A stretch of 64,000 nucleotides of DNA from Butyricicoccus pullicaecorum (GTDB lineage: Bacteria; Bacillota; Clostridia; Oscillospirales; Butyricicoccaceae). Made by a program: the position numbers and the translations under genes. Shown here one piece after another: positions 32,551-40,496 of this stretch. The notes below the pieces were generated by a model. The model was not told where the DNA came from, searched no databases, and saw only the letters and a list, made by a program, of their open reading frames with translations. The DNA lies in contig JAGZIW010000009.1 in the NCBI GenBank assembly GCA_018366035.1, positions 32,282-96,281 on the forward strand, read 5' to 3'. Numbering within the stretch: the first letter of the stretch is position 1; each line of letters starts with the position of its first letter.

Positions 32551-34330
32551 AATATGTGTCCTCCTCGTTTCTCAGCTCACGCCGTGATGGCAGGCGAATA
32601 GCAAAGCTGGCATTTTGTCGGGTGTCGGAAGCCTTCAAGAAGGCGAGAAGTCCCCATGAGGCGAGCATAGAGGTGCCGCCGTTTGAAAGGAAAGGAAAGG
32701 TGACACCAGTAAGCGGAAGGATATCGACGGCACCGAATACATTGAGGCAGGTTTGGAATACCATGAGTGAGGTAGCGGCACATGCTGCAATCGTGTAAAA
32801 ACTCGAGCGCCCTGCGCGGCATGCACGCACTGCAAAAACAGCAAGCGTTACAATACAGAGCACTGCAAGCACTGCAATAATGAGTCCCCATTCCTCACAG
32901 ATTTTACAGAATACCATATCGGTGTCTGCGGCAGTTACGCGAAGCCAGCCGTTGCCCGCGCCTACACCGACCAATCCGCCCGAAGCCGCCGCGGTCAGGG
33001 AGTGGGTTTGCTGAAAGCCTGCGCCATAAACGTCCTCCCAGATATGTCCCCAGCTTGCAAAACGCCGCATTACATGGGGCTTTACAGAGAGCAGAACGAG
33101 TACACCGGCGCCGCAGCCGCCGCAGATGAGGGCGAGCGTTGTCCAGTCACCGGAGCGCAGAAAGGCAATGACGATAAAGGTGACAAAGAAGATTGCGGCT
33201 GCGCCGAAATCGTTCATCAGTGCAAGACAGCCCAGACAGATCAGGGTCAGTGCCATAAACAGTCCAAGGTTTTTCTTGCGAAACAGGCGGTCAAGGGTAG
33301 CAGAGCCTGCAAAGATGTAACAGATTTTGGCAAGTTCCGAGGGTTGGAGGGACATGCCGCCAAGGGTGATCCAGTTTTTTGCGCCGCCGTCCGCGCTGCC
33401 GAACACAAGGGTAGCGGCGAGCAGCAGAACCGCAAGGACTGCCATCGGCCGGCGCAGCATATTTGCACGCCGCAGATCACGCAGGAACCAGCCCAGAATG
33501 AGAAATCCAATGAGTCCAAGCACTACCGAAACAAATTGCTTGGGAACAGAGGAGGGCGCAAAGGACGCCGTGACAGCAAGGCTGAGTGTGCAGAGAAAAA
33601 ATGCAATGATTTCCATTTCAAAACCGACACGGCGAAATGCGCGTAAGGTCAGGCAATAGACCCACATGAGCGCGGTCATGCCGACAAAGATGAGCGGCAG
33701 CGCAGGGTGCGCTTTGTCTCCGGTCGAGATAATGAGCTGGATACAAGTCAGAATTTGGAAGAAGGTCATGAGAATGAGCAAGCCCCATGGAGAAACCGGT
33801 CTGTCCTGACGGGCGCGGCGCTCCATACGTGCCTGCTTTTCCTCGGGCGAAACCGGCTCCAGACGTGCCGTGACGTCCGCAAAGGAAATTTGGTCGCCAA
33901 AGTGCACGGCGAGCGGTTCCTCAGCAGGTACGGTACGATTGCGTACATAGGTGCCAGAGGTGGAGCCCAAATCATAGACCTTCCAAGTATCATCAGGCTG
34001 GCGGATCAGCGCAGCGTGCGTGCGCGAGATCGTCGGATTGTCGATCATAACATCGGCAGTTTTTTGCCGTCCGATGATATTTTCCCAGTGGGTCAGCGGA
34101 ACACGCTGGTCACCGGAAAAGTGCAGATACGCCCAGACTTCTGCTGTGTGTTTAACCGACAGCAGAGAACGGATTGCAGATACCAAAATCAAAAGACCGA
34201 GGACAGGCAGTACAAAGCGCACGACCGTTGTATACCAGACACCGACAAGAGGTACCTGCTGCACAAGACCATATAGCCCGTCCATACCGGCTTGCAAGGC
34301 TTCATGCAGTCCAGTGAAAAATTCAGACAA
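32537..34330 (-). CDS. FHA-SEDS fusion: FtsW/RodA-family glycosyltransferase with FHA domain
   Basis: A 597-residue protein. One membrane segment (about 35-55) is followed by an FHA phosphothreonine-binding domain (84-155) with NIIGR, SRTHA and GSTSGTYVRN. After it comes a SEDS polymerase with about ten membrane segments, including GGAKNWITLGGMSLQPSELAK and FPFLSNGGTSML, the FtsW/RodA/SpoVE signatures. SEDS proteins polymerise glycan strands from lipid II. FHA would read phosphorylated threonine from a Ser/Thr kinase of the PrkC type, not encoded here. The start is TTG at 34330, 9 bases after GGGAGG; the upstream in-frame extension is unlikely. Confidence 0.9.
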   Translation of the reverse strand: MSEFFTGLHEALQAGMDGLYGLVQQVPLVGVWYTTVVRFVLPVLGLLILVSAIRSLLSVKHTAEVWAYLHFSGDQRVPLTHWENIIGRQKTADVMIDNPTISRTHAALIRQPDDTWKVYDLGSTSGTYVRNRTVPAEEPLAVHFGDQISFADVTARLEPVSPEEKQARMERRARQDRPVSPWGLLILMTFFQILTCIQLIISTGDKAHPALPLIFVGMTALMWVYCLTLRAFRRVGFEMEIIAFFLCTLSLAVTASFAPSSVPKQFVSVVLGLIGFLILGWFLRDLRRANMLRRPMAVLAVLLLAATLVFGSADGGAKNWITLGGMSLQPSELAKICYIFAGSATLDRLFRKKNLGLFMALTLICLGCLALMNDFGAAAIFFVTFIVIAFLRSGDWTTLALICGGCGAGVLVLLSVKPHVMRRFASWGHIWEDVYGAGFQQTHSLTAAASGGLVGVGAGNGWLRVTAADTDMVFCKICEEWGLIIAVLAVLCIVTLAVFAVRACRAGRSSFYTIAACAATSLMVFQTCLNVFGAVDILPLTGVTFPFLSNGGTSMLASWGLLAFLKASDTRQNASFAIRLPSRRELRNEEDTYYEED

Positions 34331-34375
34331 TCGAAGATTCCTCCCTTCGAGCGGGGTAATGGGTATTGATATATC

Positions 34376-34404
34376 ATTATAACACAGGGATTTGAAAGCG
34401 TAAA
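34376..34404 (-). promoter_or_regulatory. Promoter of the FHA-SEDS/PBP operon
   Basis: On the minus strand TTTACG (34399-34404) and TATAAT (34376-34381), 17-bp spacer. Confidence 0.65.
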
Positions 34405-34503
34405 CTGTGATTTTGCAACAGAAAAGAAGCGTATAGGAGAAATATCTCAAAAAAATGTTGAGGGAATACCGCAAAGAATGGAGAAAAGATGATAAATTTA
34501 TTG

Positions 34504-34531
34504 TTGCAATTTGGGTGAAATGTGCTATCCT
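34504..34531 (+). promoter_or_regulatory. Promoter of the second MATE gene
   Basis: TTGCAA (34504-34509) and TATCCT (34526-34531) with a 16-bp spacer and a TGC extension before the -10. Confidence 0.55.
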
Positions 34532-34561
34532 TTGAGTAGTATTATTTTGGGGGGATTGATT

Positions 34562-35929
34562 ATGGAGCGTATGCTGCGGGATAGGCGATTTTATCAGACA
34601 TTTATCGCTTTAACGGTCTCACTGGCTTTGCAGAATTTGTTGACCTATTCGGTCAATCTGGCAGATAATATTATGCTGGGACGCTTTTCGCAAGATGCAC
34701 TGTCTGGTGCGTCACTTTGCAATCAGCTGCAATTTTTTCTGCAAATGCTGGTACAGGGTGTGGGAGAAGGTGTAGTGGTTCTGGGGGCACGGTATTGGGG
34801 CAAGAATGAACTAAAGCCTGTGCCGCATGTAATCGGTGCGGGGCTCCGCTTTGGTGTGGGCATTGCGGCAGTTATGTTTGTCGGAGCCCTCCTGTTTCCG
34901 GAACAAATTGTGCGTATGATGAGCAATGACGAGGCTGTGATTGCCGAGGCGGTCGCATATCTGCACATCATCTGTTATACCTATGTCATTTTTGCTCTGA
35001 CGAATATGCTGACTGTGTCTCTGCGCACCATCGGTATTGTCAAGCTGGGATACATCATTTCGGCGTCTACCCTGTGTATCAATATCTGCCTCAACTATGT
35101 TTTGATTTATGGGCATTTTGGTGCGCCGGCGCTGGGGATTCGCGGTGCGGCAATTGCAACTCTGATTTCACGTATCGTGGAGCTGCTCATTGTCATCTGG
35201 TATCTGTGGAGACGTGAGCATACCCTGCGGCTCAATGTGCACAAACTCGTGCATATTGATACCAGTTATATGCAGGACTATATCAGGGTAGCGCTGCCCG
35301 TTCTGATCACACAGGCGCTGTGGGGATTTTCCTCCATTGTACAAACGGCGATTTTGGGAAATATGGAGAATTCGGCGCTGGTTTTGCCGGCAAATTCGAT
35401 TTCGGTATTGGTGTTCCAGATTCTATCGGTTGTGGGATATGGTGCCGCCAGTGCCGCTGCGATTTTAACAGGCAGGACATTGGGAGAAGGGAAAAAGGAA
35501 AAAATCCAGCAAACAACCTTTACATTTCAGGTGATTTTCTGCGTCATTGGTGTATGTACGGGACTTGTGATTTTTCTGTCCCGCGGACCGGTACTTATGA
35601 TTTATGACACGCTGACACCGGAGGCTGCCGAGCTGACCCGTCAGTTTATTACAGTTTTGGCAATTACCTCCGTAGGGACATGCTACCAGATGGCGGCAGA
35701 CTGCGGCATTTTGCGCGCGGGGGGAGATACCAAGTTTGCTATGTGGAATAATATGGTGTTTACTTGGCTGATTTGCCTGCCCGCGGCAGCACTCTCTGCA
35801 TTTGTATTCCATCTTTCGCCCGTGGTGGTGTTCTTCTGCCTGAAAATGGATCAGATTGGTAAGTGTCCGGTCATTTTTCTGCGTGTGCGCTCAGGGAAGT
35901 GGAGCAAGCAGATTACGCGGAATGGATAG
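34562..35929 (+). CDS. MATE-family efflux transporter
   Basis: A 455-residue protein with about 12 membrane segments. Signatures are YSVNLADNIMLGRFSQDALSGASLCNQ in the first half and SSIVQTAILGNMENSALVLPANSIS in the second. It is a different branch from the MATE protein at 3220, with little sequence in common. The start at 34562 was chosen for GGGGGG upstream; earlier in-frame codons add an unlikely lead. The gene stands alone between a promoter and the tRNA terminator. The substrate is unknown. Confidence 0.9.
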   Translation: MERMLRDRRFYQTFIALTVSLALQNLLTYSVNLADNIMLGRFSQDALSGASLCNQLQFFLQMLVQGVGEGVVVLGARYWGKNELKPVPHVIGAGLRFGVGIAAVMFVGALLFPEQIVRMMSNDEAVIAEAVAYLHIICYTYVIFALTNMLTVSLRTIGIVKLGYIISASTLCINICLNYVLIYGHFGAPALGIRGAAIATLISRIVELLIVIWYLWRREHTLRLNVHKLVHIDTSYMQDYIRVALPVLITQALWGFSSIVQTAILGNMENSALVLPANSISVLVFQILSVVGYGAASAAAILTGRTLGEGKKEKIQQTTFTFQVIFCVIGVCTGLVIFLSRGPVLMIYDTLTPEAAELTRQFITVLAITSVGTCYQMAADCGILRAGGDTKFAMWNNMVFTWLICLPAAALSAFVFHLSPVVVFFCLKMDQIGKCPVIFLRVRSGKWSKQITRNG

Positions 35930-35983
35930 GACTATCTGTATTTTTAAGAACAGCAGGAAGATTTGCTTTTGTGCGGAAAAGCG

Positions 35984-36011
35984 GTAGCAGCATGCCGCTG
36001 GCATGCTGCTA
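35984..36011. repeat. Inverted repeat after the MATE gene
   Basis: AGCAGCATGCC and GGCATGCTGCT flank a 3-base loop, a perfect 11-bp hairpin without a T-run on the plus strand. Possibly a weak terminator or mRNA 3'-end stabiliser. Confidence 0.5.
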
Positions 36012-36052
36012 AGGAGCCGCCTTTCCAATCCTTCGCTCAATATGACGACAAG

Positions 36053-36086
36053 AAAAAGACCGGAAATCATTGATTTCCGGTCTTTC
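36053..36086. terminator. Terminator of the tRNA-Ser pair
   Basis: AAGACCGGAAATCA/TGATTTCCGGTCTT, a 14-bp stem; on the minus strand the tail is TTTTTCTT directly after the tRNA, and on plus it can end the MATE transcript. Confidence 0.85.
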
Positions 36087-36087
36087 T

Positions 36088-36177
36088 TGGCGGAGAGCGA
36101 GGGATTTGAACCCTCGCGACACTTTCGCGCCCTACTCCCTTAGCAGGGGAGCCCCTTCACCACTTGGGTAGCTCTCC
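36088..36177 (-). tRNA. tRNA-Ser (anticodon GCT)
   Basis: A 90-base class II tRNA with encoded CCA. The acceptor stem GGAGAGC pairs with GCTCTCC; the anticodon stem-loop is CTCCC-CTGCTAA-GGGAG, giving GCT, which reads AGC/AGU serine codons. The long variable arm and the T-arm with GGTTCAAATCC are present. Confidence 0.95.
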
Positions 36178-36223
36178 AAATTCATATTGTGTGGTCTTTT
36201 GTCTGAGCACCGCCAAACGAAAA

Positions 36224-36312
36224 TGGCGGAGAGGGTGGGATTCGAACCCACGCGCCCTTTCGGACAAACGGTTTTCAAGACCGCCTCGTTATGACCACTT
36301 CGATACCTCTCC
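36224..36312 (-). tRNA. tRNA-Ser (anticodon TGA)
   Basis: An 89-base class II tRNA with encoded CCA. Acceptor GGAGAGG pairs with CCTCTCC; anticodon loop CTTGAAA gives TGA, reading UCA/UCN serine codons. The T-arm GGTTCGAATCC is present. It is the first of two tRNA-Ser genes in one transcript, 46 bases before the next. Confidence 0.95.
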
Positions 36313-36339
36313 GTATCATGTGCCCAATAAGCAGTTATT

Positions 36340-36368
36340 ATTCTAGCATGTGAGGGCATCGTTGTCAA
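36340..36368 (-). promoter_or_regulatory. Promoter of the tRNA-Ser operon
   Basis: On the minus strand a perfect TTGACA (36363-36368) and TAGAAT (36340-36345), 17-bp spacer, 28 bases before the first tRNA. Confidence 0.85.
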
Positions 36369-36422
36369 CAGTTTTTTTGAAAATAGATGGCTGGGCATCT
36401 GAAATACAAAGCAGTTACGGAC

Positions 36423-36441
36423 ATCTTAATAAAATCTTAAT
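36423..36441 (+). promoter_or_regulatory. 11-bp direct repeat, candidate response regulator site
   Basis: ATCTTAAT occurs at 36423-36430 and 36434-36441, that is with an 11-bp period, the spacing used by OmpR/PhoB-type regulators binding head to tail. It lies 76 bases before the response regulator start, suggesting autoregulation. Confidence 0.5.
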
Positions 36442-36516
36442 GATTTTGCTACTAGGATTTTAAGAAAGATTATGCGACAATAAATACAGAAAAAATATTT
36501 GAGTAGGGGTTTGCTT

Positions 36517-37221
36517 ATGTATCGGATTCTGGTTTGTGATGATGAACGTGATATTGTAAATGCACTGACGATCTATCTGTCTGCCGCAGGATATCAGGTG
36601 CTCCCTGCCTATACGGGGAGTGAGGCGCTGAAGATTGTGTCCGAACAGACCGTGCATCTTGTGCTTATGGACATCATGATGCCCGAAATGGACGGTATTT
36701 CCGCGACCACACGTCTGCGTGAGGTGTCCAATATTCCCATTATTCTGCTCACGGCAAAAAGTGAGGACACAGATAAGGTGCTTGGGCTTACGATTGGTGC
36801 AGATGATTATGTGACAAAGCCGTTTAACCCGATGGAGGTCGTGGCGCGGGTAAAGTCACAGCTTCGGCGATATACACGGCTTGGGAGCATGAAACAGGAG
36901 GGGGAAAATACGATTACGATTGGCGGGGTCACGCTGAACGATGAGAGTAAGAGTGTGTTTGTAGATGGCGATCCTGTGACACTTACGCCAACAGAGTATA
37001 GTATTTTAAAGCTTTTGATGTCCAATCCCAATCAGGTATTTTCCAGCGCCCAGATCTATGCGGCGGTATGGAAGGAAGCGGCTTATGGAAGTGATTCCAC
37101 GGTTGCGGTGCATATCCGTCATCTGCGCGGAAAAATCGAAATTGAACCAGCCGATCCGCGCTATATCAAAGTCGTATGGGGACAAGGCTATAAATTTGAG
37201 TCAGGAGGGAAACAGATATGA
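36517..37221 (+). CDS. Response regulator, OmpR/PhoB family (VanR-like)
   Basis: A 234-residue regulator. The receiver has CDDERD, phosphorylated D52 (VLMDIMMPEMDG), LLTAKSE and VTKPFNP. The winged-helix output domain shows LTPTEYSILKLLM, VFSSAQIYAAVW, STVAVHIRHLRGKIE and VWGQGYKFE. The start ATG at 36517 has AGGGG upstream. The kinase gene overlaps its stop by four bases (ATGA), so the pair is translationally coupled. Confidence 0.93.
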   Translation: MYRILVCDDERDIVNALTIYLSAAGYQVLPAYTGSEALKIVSEQTVHLVLMDIMMPEMDGISATTRLREVSNIPIILLTAKSEDTDKVLGLTIGADDYVTKPFNPMEVVARVKSQLRRYTRLGSMKQEGENTITIGGVTLNDESKSVFVDGDPVTLTPTEYSILKLLMSNPNQVFSSAQIYAAVWKEAAYGSDSTVAVHIRHLRGKIEIEPADPRYIKVVWGQGYKFESGGKQI

Positions 37222-39533
37222 AACCAAGAAAATGGTGTGCGGCGTGGGTCAAGATTCTCTTTAGTGTGATTGCCCTGCTGTCAATGACTGCTGCAAGCGT
37301 GACGGGGGCGTTTGTCCTCTTATATGGCGTGGAAATGCACGGCTTTGGCGGGCGCCCCTTTGCAGAAAGTGCCATGGCTGCATCGCTGACGCGCAAGGGA
37401 CCAAGCTATCGGACACAGCTGGAGGTAGCTCCGGAAATCCAGAATGATGGGGGCAACATTCAGCCCTATATCAGAGCGAACAACCAGACCATGGTGGATA
37501 TTTATACCTATTATCGGTACTTAAACACACCCAGTCAAAATGGAACCCGCTCGCAGACACCGGAATATTATCAGATGCTTTACCAGAATACCAATATCCG
37601 TGCGCGGGTGATTATGGTGGACGCACAGGGAAACTATATGGCGACTCTATGCAGTTTGGGAGAACCATGGGACGAAAATACCGTTTTGGTCGACCGTATG
37701 ACCAGCGTACATCTTCAAAATTCAGCGTGGGTGGAAATTGGATTTGATCGAACATTTACCGTTTCCGATGATCCGCTGGCGCGTGAAGCACGTGTTTATC
37801 AGATATTTGTTCAAAATCGCACTTTGTTTTTGACAGTGTTAGGCGTGAGTGCAGTGCTTTTCGTCCTATCGGTCTTGTTCCTGCTTTTGGCAGCGGGACA
37901 CCGCAAAACGGATACAGAAATCCATCTGCGTTTCTTTGACCATTGGGGCTTTGCCTTGATTGCAGTTCCGCTGTTTGTGGCAATTTTGCTATGCCTGAGT
38001 TTGGTCAGCGAACAGTTTTATTCTTATCAGATATTTATCGATCTCACGTATCTGCCGCAAATGACATGGAGTGCGCAGACTGGCTGCTTCCTCATTGCAG
38101 CCATGCTGTGGCTGAGCACAGCGATGTTCGTTTTTGGGCTGCGCACGGTGGTGGTACGTCTCAAGGCACATCGATTTTGGAGTACGACCCTTTGTTATTA
38201 TGTGCTGAATCCAGTTTGGGAGTGGGTCACGAAAAGACGCAGCCGAAAACAGCAGAAAACACAGCCGTTGGTGACGGAAAAGGCAGCGGGATTGGCAGGC
38301 ATAGATGCAGGCTTTTCTGTGGACGGAGAGAAAATACAGGCAACAGTACATGACCTTGCCAATAAAACACAGGATACTGTACAGGAAATTGCACAAAAGA
38401 CACAGGGAGCAATGTACAAAGCCGTAGAAAAAGCAAAGGCGTTTGAGTGGCATGGCTCGCGTTTGCAGGGATTTTTCTCTAAAGTATGGAACGGATTGCG
38501 TCGTATTGGAGCGGCTGTGTGTGAAATCCTTTCACGGCTGGACATCATGGGGCTTGGTATGGTGCTCGGCAGCTGTGTGGTTCTGGTCTATCTATTTTCG
38601 AATGTATTTTATTGGTTCGAGGATCGCCTGCTGTTTATGACCGTATTTTCGGCTTTGGTGCTTGCGGGGCTGTTTTGGATTCTGCGGCAGGCTGTGCGTT
38701 TGCAGGAGGGTATCAAAAGGCTCGCGGAGGGAAACCTGACATATAAGATGGATACCAAGCATCTGCACGGGCCATTCCGTATGTATGCACACGATCTGAA
38801 CCGCATTTCGGCGGGCATGACCGTTGAGGTAGAGCGCCGTATGAAAAGTGAGCACTTGAAAACCGAGCTCCTGACCAATGTCAGCCATGATATCAAAACG
38901 CCATTGACCTCTATTATCAACTACGTAGACCTACTCAAAAATCAGGATACTGCATCAGAGGACGCAAAGACCTATGTAGAGGTGCTGGAACGACAGTCAC
39001 ACCGGCTGAAAAAGCTGCTGGAGGATCTCATAGAAGCGTCAAAGGCGGCAACAGGCAATATCACTGCCGAGCTTGTCCCAACCGATGCGGCAGAACTTCT
39101 GCGGCAGGCAGCGGGGGAGTATAACGAGCGGCTCAGGGAACAGCAGCTGATCCCTGTTTTGCGCATTGACGCAGACACCTGTTCCATTTTGGCAGACGGC
39201 CGCCTGCTGTGGCGTGTCTTTGATAATTTGCTTGGCAATATTGTAAAATATGCAATGCCGAATACACGGGTGTATTTGGAATTGTCACATAGGAACGACC
39301 GCTGTGTCATTACCATTCGAAATATCTCAAAAGATGAATTGGGCATTGAAGCAGAGGAACTGATGGAACGCTTTGTGCGCGGTGATGCCGCACGTGCGAC
39401 CGAGGGCAGCGGGCTTGGCTTATCTATTGCACGCAGCTTGACCGAGTGCATGAAGGGTGGCTTTGATTTGGTGCTGGACGGTGATTTGTTTAAGGTGATT
39501 CTGGATTTTCCGCTCGTATCAGCAAATCAATAG
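37218..39533 (+). CDS. Large sensor histidine kinase with 11-residue amphipathic repeats
   Basis: A 771-residue kinase, about 200-300 residues longer than VanS-type kinases. Order: membrane segment (about 13-36), extracellular domain (about 40-198), three membrane segments (about 202-225, 244-264, 287-310), a charged cytosolic loop (about 312-435) and two more membrane segments (445-465, 472-490). HAMP-like sequence, HisKA with H557 (LLTNVSHDIKTPLTSI) and an ATPase domain (VFDNLLGNIVKYAM, GSGLGLSIARSL) follow. The loop holds three consecutive 11-residue repeats at 377-409, likely an amphipathic helix lying on the membrane. It pairs with the upstream regulator. The signal is unknown. Confidence 0.88.
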   Translation: MKPRKWCAAWVKILFSVIALLSMTAASVTGAFVLLYGVEMHGFGGRPFAESAMAASLTRKGPSYRTQLEVAPEIQNDGGNIQPYIRANNQTMVDIYTYYRYLNTPSQNGTRSQTPEYYQMLYQNTNIRARVIMVDAQGNYMATLCSLGEPWDENTVLVDRMTSVHLQNSAWVEIGFDRTFTVSDDPLAREARVYQIFVQNRTLFLTVLGVSAVLFVLSVLFLLLAAGHRKTDTEIHLRFFDHWGFALIAVPLFVAILLCLSLVSEQFYSYQIFIDLTYLPQMTWSAQTGCFLIAAMLWLSTAMFVFGLRTVVVRLKAHRFWSTTLCYYVLNPVWEWVTKRRSRKQQKTQPLVTEKAAGLAGIDAGFSVDGEKIQATVHDLANKTQDTVQEIAQKTQGAMYKAVEKAKAFEWHGSRLQGFFSKVWNGLRRIGAAVCEILSRLDIMGLGMVLGSCVVLVYLFSNVFYWFEDRLLFMTVFSALVLAGLFWILRQAVRLQEGIKRLAEGNLTYKMDTKHLHGPFRMYAHDLNRISAGMTVEVERRMKSEHLKTELLTNVSHDIKTPLTSIINYVDLLKNQDTASEDAKTYVEVLERQSHRLKKLLEDLIEASKAATGNITAELVPTDAAELLRQAAGEYNERLREQQLIPVLRIDADTCSILADGRLLWRVFDNLLGNIVKYAMPNTRVYLELSHRNDRCVITIRNISKDELGIEAEELMERFVRGDAARATEGSGLGLSIARSLTECMKGGFDLVLDGDLFKVILDFPLVSANQ
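38346..38444 (+). repeat. Three 11-residue amphipathic repeats in the kinase
   Basis: Codons for VHDLANKTQDT, VQEIAQKTQGA and MYKAVEKAKAF lie head to tail. Each unit places hydrophobic residues at positions 1, 4, 5 and lysines at positions 7, in the 11-mer pattern seen in apolipoprotein- and LEA-like lipid-binding helices. The repeat exists at protein level; DNA identity is modest. Confidence 0.7.
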
Positions 39534-39540
39534 GCTGTAA

Positions 39541-39577
39541 GCAGCACCATGGAACTGTGGTTCCATGGTGCTGTTTT
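39541..39577 (+). terminator. Terminator after the kinase gene
   Basis: CAGCACCATGGAAC/GTTCCATGGTGCTG, a 14-bp perfect stem, then TTTTG. Confidence 0.9.
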
Positions 39578-39638
39578 GCATGTTCGCCTGTGATTTACGC
39601 AGATTCTCTGGGAGAATGAGAACTCGAATTTCATTCGG

Positions 39639-39667
39639 TTGGCAAAAAATAATCACTGTGATATGCT
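39639..39667 (+). promoter_or_regulatory. Promoter of the XRE gene with palindrome over the -10
   Basis: TTGGCA (39639-39644) and TATGCT (39662-39667) with a 17-bp spacer. The palindrome ATCACTGTGAT (39652-39662) touches the -10, so it is a candidate operator for the XRE protein itself. Confidence 0.6.
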
Positions 39668-39685
39668 TTGTTTGAGGTGATGACA

Positions 39686-40450
39686 ATGTTTGAGATTGAC
39701 AAGCGAAAATTCGGGGCATTTGTGGCACAGCACCGGAAAGAAAAAGGATATACACAAAAAGAACTTGCAGAGCGGTTGTGTTTGTCGGATAAGGCGGTCA
39801 GCAAATGGGAAACCGGTGTGAGTATTCCGGACATCGCACTGCTTGTTCCGTTGGCTGAATTACTTGAGGTTTCCGTGACAGAGCTGCTGATGTGTGAGCA
39901 CATGGAGCAGCCATGCAGCGTCGCGCCGGATCAGGTGGAGACTTTGGTCAAGACAGCGATTGCTTTTTCAGAGGATAAGCCGGTGCGCGCATATCAGCAA
40001 AAGAGCAAATGGACAGCGATTTGCGTGATTTCGTTTTTGGTGGGGGGATTCTCCCTTCTGGCAGCTTACGAGAGCGGACAAACGAAAGAGAATGTAGTTG
40101 TTTTTTTTGTTATCAGTGCGATATTTGCGATATATTTTTGCTTTTTTGTGCAAATGCGTCTGCCAAGATATTATGATGAAAATCGGATATGCAGCTATTC
40201 TGACGGCATATTTCGTATGAATATCGCAGGGGTTTCCTTGAACAACAGAAACTGGCCGCATATTGTGAGGGCTTGCCGCGCATCGACTTGTTTGGCAATG
40301 GGATTTTTGCCGGTGCTGTCTTTGATTATGCAATGGCTGCAAATTGTGTGGTGGAAATTTGCAGAACCGTTTGTGATGTTGTTTCTCATAATGGGTATGT
40401 TCTTTATCCCGATTTATGTAGTTGGCAAAAAATATGAATCCGAAAAATAA
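39686..40450 (+). CDS. XRE-family HTH protein with membrane domain
   Basis: A 254-residue protein. The N-terminal XRE helix-turn-helix (FVAQHRKEKGYTQKELAERLCLSDKAVSKWETGVSIPDI) spans about residues 8-60. Three or four membrane segments fill the C-terminal 150 residues (ICVISFLVGGFSLLAAY, VFFVISAIFAIYFCFF, MGFLPVLSLIMQWLQ, VMLFLIMGMFFIPIYVV). Such membrane-tethered XRE proteins are common in Firmicutes and poorly understood. The ATG at 39686 follows GAGGTGA. Its last codons converge on the ZIP gene, with 46 bases between and no clear terminator. Confidence 0.85.
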   Translation: MFEIDKRKFGAFVAQHRKEKGYTQKELAERLCLSDKAVSKWETGVSIPDIALLVPLAELLEVSVTELLMCEHMEQPCSVAPDQVETLVKTAIAFSEDKPVRAYQQKSKWTAICVISFLVGGFSLLAAYESGQTKENVVVFFVISAIFAIYFCFFVQMRLPRYYDENRICSYSDGIFRMNIAGVSLNNRNWPHIVRACRASTCLAMGFLPVLSLIMQWLQIVWWKFAEPFVMLFLIMGMFFIPIYVVGKKYESEK

Positions 40451-40496
40451 CAGAAGCGCCAAGTATTTTGCACAGGGTGTCTTTGATAGATGGGCA

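Noticed and set aside
33002..33646. Plus-strand open frames opposite the FHA-SEDS gene
   Set aside because: No start signal, no recognisable domain, codon bias of the shadow kind.
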